Source: Bacteroides sp.
GTDB lineage: Bacteria > Bacteroidota > Bacteroidia > Bacteroidales > Muribaculaceae
Direction of reading: 5' to 3'
NCBI GenBank assembly: GCA_014801875.1
Contig: JAAVDJ010000040.1
Location: 1 to 64,000, forward strand
DNA length: 64,000 bases
The notes below the pieces were generated by a model that searched no databases, was not told the origin of the DNA, and saw nothing but the letters and a program-made list of their open reading frames with translations. Made by a program: the position numbers and the translations under genes. Position 1 is the first letter of the stretch. Every line of letters begins with the position of its first letter. Below are positions 19,326 through 27,400 of the stretch, in pieces.

Positions 19326-20291
19326 CTACGGATTTACGTAGCATCCTGCTTTCTGCAGATAGCGCTCCGCCACCAGGTAATGGATGATGTTTTCACGCTT
19401 GGAATCGGAAAATTGCTCCATCCATTCTTTTGAAGCACGCGCAATCGCCTTCCCTTCTTCGGGATGTGCGTTGTAGTAGGCTATTTTCTCTGCAGCGTCT
19501 GAAAAATCGTCGGCTATCTCTATATAATGCACCCCCGGTTGCAACCTGCCGTGCATAAGCCAGCTCTCTACTGTCGGACGTGTCATCACCGGTATGCAAT
19601 TGCTTGCGCATATCCATTGCAGCGCGGAGGCGACATCGTGTCCTTCAAGCGCGAGTATGTAGCGGTAGCGGAAGTGGTCTTCAATCCTGACGCGGGGTGT
19701 GTGCCATTCCGTATTTGTGCGTGGGGAGGTGTCCCCTAAGTCAAACAGAGGGTGTCCCCACCATCGTTCCAGGAATCGGCGTCGGTTCTCTTTCGCGTCA
19801 ACGTCTCCACGGAAGAAAAGCTTCGCCTCTTTTTCAAGGAATGGTATATTGTCTTCCGTTTTCAGAAAATGGCGGCGCCGGTCGAGATTCATGAGCGCCA
19901 CGTTCCCTCGTTTTTCATCGAGTCTCCTCGCTTTCCCGAAGACTGAGTGAGACGGATTTTCGTGAGTGTCTCCGTTGATGAAATCTATCCGCGCTTTTTG
20001 AGGAAAGGCACGGAGGTAGCGCATGAGGTCATACCAGTAGGCGCTGTGGCTATCCGACAATTTGATTTCCCCTATTTCCCGGTCTTCCGGGGAGGTTATA
20101 AAGGTTGCGTCGGAAGGGTAGTAGTAGTCCACTCTTCTCCTTATCTCTTGAGCATCAGGACGGTTTTCCCAACCCCACAGGCAAAGTTTCCGTTGAAGCT
20201 GTTTGACGGGGCGCGGGAGAACGATGGTGCGCCATAGCGACATAAAATTATAAAGCACCATCGGGGTTTTCCTTACTTTTCCTTCTTTCAT
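19326..20291 (-). CDS. CAP10/GT90-type glycosyltransferase (LPS-related)
   Basis: The 321-residue protein resembles family 90 glycosyltransferases (CAP10/LpsA-like), which add sugars to lipopolysaccharide or capsule. Recognisable landmarks are the NGDTHENPSHSVFGKAR region (about 105-120), LMNLDRRRHF (about 132-141), the KLFFRGDVD strand with its GxxD (about 156-164), RYILALEGHDVASALQWICASNC (about 228-250), where the core motif spans the E-G-x-D acceptor loop, and a C-terminal helix. No signal peptide is present, as expected for a cytoplasmic enzyme. A -7 element (TATCTTTG) lies 40 bp upstream. It is a monocistronic gene next to, but with its own promoter separate from, the upstream end of the GTPase operon. 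Confidence 0.8.
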   Translation of the reverse strand: MKEGKVRKTPMVLYNFMSLWRTIVLPRPVKQLQRKLCLWGWENRPDAQEIRRRVDYYYPSDATFITSPEDREIGEIKLSDSHSAYWYDLMRYLRAFPQKARIDFINGDTHENPSHSVFGKARRLDEKRGNVALMNLDRRRHFLKTEDNIPFLEKEAKLFFRGDVDAKENRRRFLERWWGHPLFDLGDTSPRTNTEWHTPRVRIEDHFRYRYILALEGHDVASALQWICASNCIPVMTRPTVESWLMHGRLQPGVHYIEIADDFSDAAEKIAYYNAHPEEGKAIARASKEWMEQFSDSKRENIIHYLVAERYLQKAGCYVNP

Positions 20292-20330
20292 CCTTTTTAT
20301 GGTTCAGTGGGGTTTACATCTTCAATATTG

Positions 20331-20338
20331 CAAAGATA
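20331..20338 (-). promoter_or_regulatory. -7 element of the GT90 glycosyltransferase gene
   Basis: The minus strand reads TATCTTTG, an exact TAnnTTTG match, 40 bp upstream of the start codon. No clear TTTG occurs at the -33 position. Confidence 0.45.
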
Positions 20339-20422
20339 GCAATTTTCCCCGACATTCATTCCTCTCTTCGAGGAAATATATCGCTATTCCTTACGTTAAA
20401 TCAATAAAAAACCTATCATATC

Positions 20423-21688
20423 ATGAAAAAGACGCTTTTATCTGTCTTTATGGCCGCAACGGCCTTTGCTGCTTCCGCTTCCGGCGATGCTCAGCGATTT
20501 ACGGAAAATTTCCAGGACAGTACTCTCCGTGTTGATTACATTTTCGGTGGAGGTGCCGGAAAGCCTGTTCAAGTGCTCCTTGACCGCCAGTCGAAGTCGG
20601 CCGGATGGGCCGGACGACGCACCAATCTCCATGCCCTCCCTTATGAGCGCAATGGCACAATCACGGTCGTTGACGCAGTGTCGCGCGATACTCTATACAC
20701 TAACTCTTTCTCTTCCCTTTTCCAAGAATGGCTCTCCACGGAAGAGGCTGATTCCGTGGCAAGAGGATATGAAAATACTTTCCTTGTGCCTCTTCCGAAA
20801 AGGGAAGCTGACATTATACTTCTACTGCGAGACAACCGTCATCAACCCATGGCTTCTCTTACACACCGCTATAGTCCGAAAGATGAGCTGGTGATGCGTA
20901 AAGGGCAGAATCCCCTTCCTTCGGTTTATCTCCACAAGGGGGCTGAGCCGGAAAAGGCTATCGATGTGGCTATCCTCGCTGAGGGTTATACCCCTGAAGA
21001 AATGGATTCTTTCATCAACCACGCGCGGATGATTACAGATGAAATTCTCTCCTATACCCCTTATAAGGAGAACAAGGAGAAATTTAATTTTATCGCTGTC
21101 ATGTCGCCTTCAAAGGATAGCGGCGTGACGATTCCTCTGAAGGAAGATTGGAAAGACACTGCTTTTGGTTCTCATTTCAGCACTTTCCATTCAGCGCGTT
21201 ACCTCACTACTCCGAATCTTAAAAGTGTGCATGACGCCCTTTCCGGCATACCTTACGAGCATATTGTCATCCTTGTGAATACCGACAATTACGGCGGAGG
21301 TGGCATTTTCAATAGCTATCTCATGTCGGCTGCCAAGAATAAATTCGTGCTCCCCGTTTCCGTCCATGAGTTCGGCCACAGTTTCGGCGGACTTGCTGAC
21401 GAGTATTTCTATGCCAATGAAGAGGGAGAGGATTATCCATTGGATGTGGAACCCTGGGCTCCTAACATCACGACGTTAGTGGATTTCTCTTCCAAATGGG
21501 AAGACATGATGCCCAAAAAGGGTGAGAAATCTGAGGTCGGTCTTTTTGAAGGGGGTGGTTATCGTTCGAAAGGGATTTATCGTCCGGTGGAGACTTGCCG
21601 TATGCGCGACAACTATCATCCTACGTTCTGCCCGGTTTGTGAGCGCGCGCTTCAGAATCTGATTGATTTCTACACAAAAGAGGACTGA
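20423..21688 (+). CDS. Secreted M64 (IgA peptidase-type) metallopeptidase
   Basis: The 421-residue protein has a signal peptide (MKKTLLSVFMAATAFAASASG). It carries a beta-rich N-terminal domain typical of peptidase M64 proteins (about 25-170) and a catalytic domain. The zinc site is VHEFGHSFGGLADEYF near residue 314-330: HEFGH supplies two histidines and the general base, and the conserved GLADE acid follows. The founding M64 enzyme cleaves human IgA, so the product may act on host glycoproteins, but substrate cannot be told here. A cysteine cluster near the C-terminus (CRM, CPVC) is conserved in this family. It is monocistronic and followed by a strong terminator. Confidence 0.9.
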   Translation: MKKTLLSVFMAATAFAASASGDAQRFTENFQDSTLRVDYIFGGGAGKPVQVLLDRQSKSAGWAGRRTNLHALPYERNGTITVVDAVSRDTLYTNSFSSLFQEWLSTEEADSVARGYENTFLVPLPKREADIILLLRDNRHQPMASLTHRYSPKDELVMRKGQNPLPSVYLHKGAEPEKAIDVAILAEGYTPEEMDSFINHARMITDEILSYTPYKENKEKFNFIAVMSPSKDSGVTIPLKEDWKDTAFGSHFSTFHSARYLTTPNLKSVHDALSGIPYEHIVILVNTDNYGGGGIFNSYLMSAAKNKFVLPVSVHEFGHSFGGLADEYFYANEEGEDYPLDVEPWAPNITTLVDFSSKWEDMMPKKGEKSEVGLFEGGGYRSKGIYRPVETCRMRDNYHPTFCPVCERALQNLIDFYTKED

Positions 21689-21801
21689 TTTGAAGTGAAA
21701 TTCCCTCGCTTGGGGCGACAGCAAATCCAACTCCATATGAAGGGATATAAACCATAAACCCACATAATCCCTCAAAGAAGATAAACCATAAACACAAATA
21801 A

Positions 21802-21839
21802 TCCCGGATTAATTAAAAAAAATGAGAATTAATCCGGGA
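21802..21839 (+). terminator. Intrinsic terminator after the M64 gene
   Basis: A perfect 13-bp stem (TCCCGGATTAATT with AATTAATCCGGGA) with a 12-nt loop is followed by a T-tract (ATTTTTTG). The T-tract doubles as the -33 element of the tRNA-Arg promoter. Confidence 0.85.
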
Positions 21840-21845
21840 ATATTT

Positions 21846-21876
21846 TTTGAGAAAAAGAAAAAAAGTTGTAACTTTG
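21846..21876 (+). promoter_or_regulatory. Promoter of tRNA-Arg
   Basis: TTTG at 21846-21849 and TAACTTTG at 21869-21876 are separated by exactly 19 bp, a perfect Bacteroidetes sigma-ABfr promoter. The start point would lie about 40 nt before the mature tRNA 5' end. Confidence 0.85.
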
Positions 21877-21926
21877 CGGTTGCAATCGGATAGCCCTGAT
21901 AAATTAGAGCCTCCGAAAGCAGGATT

Positions 21927-22000
21927 GGTCTGGTAGCTCAGCTGGATAGAGCAACAGCCTTCTAAGCTGTGGGTCTTGGGTTCGAATCCCAACCGGATCA
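21927..22000 (+). tRNA. tRNA-Arg (anticodon TCT)
   Basis: The 74-nt sequence folds into a full cloverleaf. The acceptor stem GGTCTGG pairs with CCGGATC (two G-T wobbles), the D stem is GCTC/GAGC, and the anticodon stem ACAGC/GCTGT encloses the loop CTTCTAA with anticodon TCT at 21961-21963, reading AGA. The T stem TTGGG/CCCAA encloses TTCGAAT. The discriminator base is A at 22000 and CCA is not encoded. An AT-rich two-gene island begins 70 bp downstream. Confidence 0.97.
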
Positions 22001-22070
22001 CGAAAAAAGGTTCAATTTTAACAAATTGAGCCTTTTAATTTTTATAAACACCACCTTTAGCCACTTAATT

Positions 22071-23282
22071 ATGTCCGGAACTTATCTTTTTGTAAGGCAT
22101 TTTGGCCCATTAACCTCAGTAGAAATTTGGTTTAACCGTTTTACTGTGTTTGTAGGACCACAGGGTTCCGGGAAAAGTTCGATTGCCAAACTCTATTCTA
22201 CATTTCTTTGGATGGAAAAAAGATTGGTTCGTGGCTTAGACACTATTGCATATTTTGAGCAATATTCCCGGTTTAAGAAGAAATTGGCAGCCTATCATCG
22301 GATTGAATCCTATTTTTATGATGATACTGAAATTCTATTTAAGGGAAGAAATTATATGTTTGACTTCCGGAATGGGAAACTTTCAATCTCACCGACCGAT
22401 TCAGACATGGAAGTTGGAGAAGTGGCGAAAGTAATGTATGTCCCCTCTGAAAGGAATTACCTGAGTACAATGGGAAATGTAAGTGGATTGAAATCACTCC
22501 CTGAATCCCTATATACATTTAAAGAGGAATTTGATTCTGCCTGTCGTCATTATTATGCTGGACTCAATCTTCCGATAGAGAATGTAAGATATGAGTATGA
22601 TCGCCTTAATAATATTTCTTGGCTGATTGGAAAGGATTATAAGGTGAGACTTACGGATGCATCAAGTGGATTTCAAACTGTCACACCATTGCTATTGGTC
22701 ACAAGTTATTTATCGGATCTTGTTGGTCGAAGAAAAGCTGAGAAGAGCGGGACTCTTAGTGTAGAGGAATTACAGAGACTTCGCATGGAAGTTAACAAAG
22801 TCATTAATAATCCGGGTCTGTCAGACGAAGTGAGGGAAGCGGCATTGGCCGGTATTTCCAAAAGATATAGATATTCCGGTTTTGTAAATATTGTGGAGGA
22901 GCCGGAGGAGAATCTTTTTCCCTCCTCTCAAAAGAGTGTTCTATATTCTTTAATTTCTTATGTATTGAAGGGGAGCGGAAATGAACTGGTTTTTACCACG
23001 CATAGTCCATATATGATTAATTTTCTTACGTTGTCCATAAAGGGAGGTGAAATTAAAAGGAAAGGTGGAGATGAGCAGACCATAGGAGGTATTGTTCCCG
23101 TAGAGTCTCTGATAAATGGCAAGGAAGTGTCAGTTTATCAGCTAAGTAATGGTTGTGCAGAAAAATTGTCAACCTATAATGATTTGCCAAGTGATAACAA
23201 CTATCTCAATAATTCATTATTTGAGACCAACGAGGCATTTAACGAGCTTCTTGATATAGAAGATGCAATAACTGTAAAATGA
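22071..23282 (+). CDS. ABC-type AAA ATPase of a putative defence pair
   Basis: From the ATG at 22071 the protein has 403 residues; the open frame extends upstream into the tRNA, so that extension is rejected. It is an SMC/ABC-like ATPase of the AAA15/AAA21 kind. The P-loop GPQGSGKS is at 29-36, an ABC-signature-like ASSGFQT near 204, a Walker B-like VEEPEENLFP near 280, and the H-loop TTHSP near 310. No TOPRIM domain follows, unlike OLD nucleases. Its last 4 bp overlap the start of a small nuclease-like gene. ATPase-plus-effector pairs of this form (for example Septu and PARIS) sense phage and release a toxic partner. The AT-rich composition and tRNA-adjacent position suggest acquisition. The specific system is not identified. 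Confidence 0.75.
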   Translation: MSGTYLFVRHFGPLTSVEIWFNRFTVFVGPQGSGKSSIAKLYSTFLWMEKRLVRGLDTIAYFEQYSRFKKKLAAYHRIESYFYDDTEILFKGRNYMFDFRNGKLSISPTDSDMEVGEVAKVMYVPSERNYLSTMGNVSGLKSLPESLYTFKEEFDSACRHYYAGLNLPIENVRYEYDRLNNISWLIGKDYKVRLTDASSGFQTVTPLLLVTSYLSDLVGRRKAEKSGTLSVEELQRLRMEVNKVINNPGLSDEVREAALAGISKRYRYSGFVNIVEEPEENLFPSSQKSVLYSLISYVLKGSGNELVFTTHSPYMINFLTLSIKGGEIKRKGGDEQTIGGIVPVESLINGKEVSVYQLSNGCAEKLSTYNDLPSDNNYLNNSLFETNEAFNELLDIEDAITVK

Positions 23283-23776
23283 AAATAGATTTCTTTACTC
23301 CGGTCTGTGTGACGGATAATATATCAGAATCCGTATTTGGGATTTATGATCCTCAGGATGGGGGACCTGCTTGTGTAGACTACTCAAATCGTGACCTATG
23401 GATAGCGGAGGTTGAGAATCGGAGAGGAATTTCTTTAAATTTTACCGCAGTGGATAATTGTGTGGAAATTTTGAGGGAAGATGGTCAAATGGAAAACAGG
23501 TGTGATGGAATATTAACCGGAGGTGGCTATTTGATTTTCATTGAACTTAAAGATCAACGCGGTGAATGGATTCAGCATGCTGTTGAAAAACAACTTAAAA
23601 CGACTATAGAATACTTTAAGTCTAATTACGATATTACTCTGTATAAAAAACGCTATGCCTACGCTTGCAATAGGCGTCATCCTCGGTTTCAATACTCTCA
23701 TATGTCAATGATGGAGGAATTTCGGAGAGAGACCGACGTTAGACTATGTATAGTCAATAAAATTGTTCTGAAGTAG
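23279..23776 (+). CDS. Putative PD-(D/E)xK nuclease effector
   Basis: This 165-residue protein is not in a family I can name. Residues 76 to 91 read D-G-I-L...I-E-L-K, with D76, E89 and K91 spaced as in a PD-(D/E)xK nuclease core, on two predicted beta strands. A following helix holds Q105, a position often used in this fold. Cysteines and histidines near 149-160 could be structural. The ATG overlaps the ATPase stop by 4 bp, so translation is coupled. By analogy with ATPase-effector defence pairs it would be the toxic or DNA-cleaving component. The alternative is a nucleic-acid-binding partner that has lost catalysis. Confidence 0.6.
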   Translation: MKIDFFTPVCVTDNISESVFGIYDPQDGGPACVDYSNRDLWIAEVENRRGISLNFTAVDNCVEILREDGQMENRCDGILTGGGYLIFIELKDQRGEWIQHAVEKQLKTTIEYFKSNYDITLYKKRYAYACNRRHPRFQYSHMSMMEEFRRETDVRLCIVNKIVLK

Positions 23777-23904
23777 GTAATACGTAATTCCCTAATTTTG
23801 CCATCTATAGGATTGGAAGTCCCGAAGTCATATGCTCTCAGGTTCGTTTTCTTTCAAATCCTATCTACCTTAGCGCGAACATAAAGTTACTTCCTGCTGT
23901 GTTC

Positions 23905-23923
23905 GGGCATTCGGCGAATGCCC
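23905..23923 (+). terminator. Small hairpin downstream of the defence pair
   Basis: An 8-bp perfect stem (GGGCATTC with GAATGCCC) closes on a 3-nt loop about 130 bp after the nuclease gene. No T-tract follows directly, so it is only a possible terminator. Confidence 0.35.
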
Positions 23924-24328
23924 TTAACTACCGTATTTGCCCTTGACTTGATAGGTATGGAAAAGAAGGGAAAGTGGAAAATTGTTTTATTTTTTAGTTT
24001 GGGGGAGGTTTTTGAGGACTATGGTTTATTGTCTCTTTTGTTAAAGTATTAATTATTAGGGTGTAATATTTGGAGGTGGAAGGAAGAGGGTATAGCGATA
24101 GAGCCAGGATAAAGGTGAGAACTTAACCTGACTAAAGGGAATAAATTGTGCAAAGGTAGTAACGGCACAGGAATGGAGAGGGATAAGATGGGAAAAACCT
24201 CAATCTCATCAATACTAAGTATGATACTGCAATGGCATATGATATTCATATACCATTAATGATATTCATATACTGAAAAGTTCAAGTCAGTCCGAGGAAT
24301 TTGGAATTAAAATACACAAAGTTATAAA

Positions 24329-24373
24329 CAGACAGACCGAATTTGAGTCCATTACTCAAATTCGGTCTGTCTG
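24329..24373 (-). terminator. Perfect 20-bp inverted repeat, likely terminator of the M60 gene
   Basis: Two perfectly complementary 20-nt arms (left arm CAGACAGACCGAATTTGAGT) flank a 5-nt loop, 100 bp beyond the stop of the minus-strand peptidase gene. On that strand a moderately T-rich run follows. The perfect symmetry would also suit a bidirectional terminator. Confidence 0.6.
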
Positions 24374-24474
24374 CATATTGGCTGATTCCTGAGAATCTAT
24401 TTTACCGGAGGAATCTGAATTAGCCTTTAATCTCACTCCCTATGGAAACAGATTATCGGAGGGTTAGAACTAAG

Positions 24475-27400
24475 TCAGCGCACGATCATCTTTCTGCCAT
24501 TGATGATATAGATGCCTGATTTGGTAATCTTACGCACACGAAGGCCGTTCAGGTCGTAAATCTTGGCATTCTCAAGGTCAAGAGCATTGTCAAGAGTTAT
24601 CTCATCGACACCATTATCTATCCTATTATCATAGATGTGGCGAAGTGCCTCGTAATGAGGAAGCAATGCTTCGTAAGCCGCATCATAATCCGGATTAGAA
24701 TAGCGTGGACGCTCTAATGCCTGAGAAGAGATATGAAGCTGTCTGACAGCTGTCTTATAAGTATCCTCATCGGCATACGGGAATGTATCCATGTCAATAG
24801 AACAAGAAACTTTGTAACGGTCAAGGGAAAGACCCGAGAGAGCAAAGAAACAATGCCCACCTGCCATCTTAGTAGAGGCATTTCCGGCAGACTGGCGGTT
24901 TTTGTTCACTATGAAGCGTATGAAGTGTGTCCCGACAGGGATAGAGAATGGTGAGGATTCAAATCTTGATGCCGGAAGGAAAGGCAGCTCTCCCGCCAAT
25001 GTGGCTATCGTCTCCCATTCTTCGCCGTCGATGCTGCATTCCAGGGTCACCTCGGCAGGATACCAGTTGGAGTCGTTCCCTCCTCTTGTCACATAGCTCA
25101 GCACCATGTCTTCCGGTTCTGTGATAGCTTCCGGAAGTTCAATCCTGATATAGTGGTCAAGACCATCTGATGTGTCGCGATTATCGTAATTACTATGGAA
25201 GATGGTACCCGTATTATCATCAAACAGCACATTCCATGTTGTAAACATGTCGCTTCCGGCTCCGGTATGAGGAGCGTTTGAGTATAGAAGGTCATCATTA
25301 AGCTCCACAGGCAGCATGTCCTCGGAGTAATCGCCTATTTCTTCAACGAGTGTGCGTGTTTGCTCCACGAGGTCAGTCAGACGGTCAATATTTCGGTTAA
25401 AAGCTGCCTTGACTTCCTCATATTTGATTGTCAGAACCTCAGTCGCTGCTTTCAATTCCTCCGTGGTCGCTGCATCATTATCCAAGATACGTTTACTTTC
25501 CGAAATAAGATTATAAAGATCGACAAGCATCTCGGGAGTGATAAACTGGTATTCTGACAATGGTGTTCCTGTAACCACTCCGTTATCAATGCTTACGCCT
25601 CCTGCCTCATTCAGAATTGACTCCGATTTCTCAATAATCAGGGTTAACCCGAGCAATGCACTCTTATCTTCCCAACCATTGATCATAGTCAGTGTCCAGC
25701 GGGAACCTTTTGTCGTTGAGTCCCAACGGGTCAAACGGTTGTAGCCGTCATCATGGAGCGAGTCATGGTCGCTTCCCTCAGGACTGATTGAGTATCCGGC
25801 AAACTCCCTGAACACTACCAGCTGCTTGACAGGCTCCGACTCAAGAGTCACTATACCCTTATCAGCAGGAGCCTTGCCGATATACTTGTTAGTCTTTACG
25901 TTGCGGATATAATAGTAGTTATCCTCGTCCGTAGGTTCAAACACCCATTGCTGTGACTCATCGTCAAGGTTAACCTCATCCGCTGCCACATTGGCAAGAT
26001 GAGTGCCCTGCTCATTTGCCTTAATACCCTTGCCGGGATACTGGAGATTGGATGTGAAAACGTAAATTCCACCAGGTGTGATGGGTATGATATTCTCCTC
26101 AGACACCACTATATCTTTCACCTCCATATACTTCTCATATAGGGCATCATATAGGCTGACGTTATTTTCCGTGGTGATCGTACCCTCCTTACGCTTGGCC
26201 TTCACATCATCATAGATAGCCTGAAGATCTGTCACATACTCCGGGCGAAGGAATCCCGGATTAAAGCCTTTCTTGTCGGAGCGGTTAAGCACCTCAAGTG
26301 ATTTCTCAAGAAGGATATCCATTGCCTCAAGCCGCTGTGCGAGGGAGCCTGCATGCACGGCATCAACAACAGTGACAACACTGTTGTCATTGTTTACCAC
26401 ATCAAATGTGAACTCACCGGCTCTGATTTTCTCAGCCGCTTCCGCACTGACCTCAAACACCGGATCATTTGCAAACCCAATCAGTTCCCCGGCAGCATCA
26501 TGGATAAGGAAGCCTACGCCTCCCGAGCCCCCGGTCACCTGCACAGTTGTTCCGCTAATGGTAAAGGAGTAGTCTCCCGTCACAGGTGTACCTTCGATGA
26601 AATCCTTAAGACCACCCATTGAGCCACACTTGTTCTTATCAAATTCATATGATTGGCGGGTTGAGCCAACACGGTCGTCGATAAAGATGATAGACTGATT
26701 TTTCTTCCAATTGTTTTCAGCAGCCAGATTGGCAATCTCTTCACGCCATTCCTTTATTTCATCCTCTGAGAGATAGGAGGTGTAGGAAGTGTAGTCCCCA
26801 ATAAAATAGCCGTCTTGCACTTCAAGGAAACCCCATGCATCAAAGAAATCAGTAAGGTCTTCGCCGGCAGCCATGCACACCATCTTGGCGAAATGAAGAA
26901 GGTCATCTTTCGCCAACATAGGGTTGATTTCTCCTTCATGACCAGGAGCAGTGGTGCGTCGGAGGGGATTTTGCCTTAGAAGTTCGAAAAGACGTGGATA
27001 GAATCTCTTGTCATGGCCTACACAATGATAGTAGAGCCATAACTGGAACCACATGCGGGTCGTTCCCCACGTTCCGTGCTGATGAAAGTTCTCTCCGGCG
27101 TTGAAACGCTGTCGCTGCACTGACGGATAATCGGCTCGCGAGCTATGAGTGCCCCTGTAGAACAAGGCCACGTTCGAGAAGACATTATTGCTCTCCTCCG
27201 TACATCCGGCCATATTCATCGGGCCTTGATTGAGGTGACCCATCTCGTGAGCGGGACCCCACATATCACCCGTAGGAAATTCGCGTATGATACTGCTTAT
27301 GGTGCCCGGATTATAGGCCGTGCGCCACCATGTGGCGTTCATGAAGCCGCACTCCCGGAGAGAAATGCCGAGATGGCGGTTATTGAGATACTTATAATAG

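Larger units (their letters stand above)
23777..24474. other. Long non-coding gap with hairpins and short repeats
   Basis: About 700 bp contain no convincing gene. The first part, next to the defence pair, has a TAATTTTG promoter-like element near 23802 and a small hairpin at 23905-23923. A 15-bp direct repeat (ATGATATTCATATAC) occurs at 24239-24253 and 24259-24273. A perfect 20-bp inverted repeat sits at 24329-24373. No insertion-sequence ends or integrase were found. Confidence 0.6.

Noticed and set aside
24239-24273. 15-bp direct repeats as insertion-sequence or attachment-site remnants
   Set aside because: There is no transposase, integrase or terminal inverted repeat near, and the AT-rich sequence could repeat by chance.
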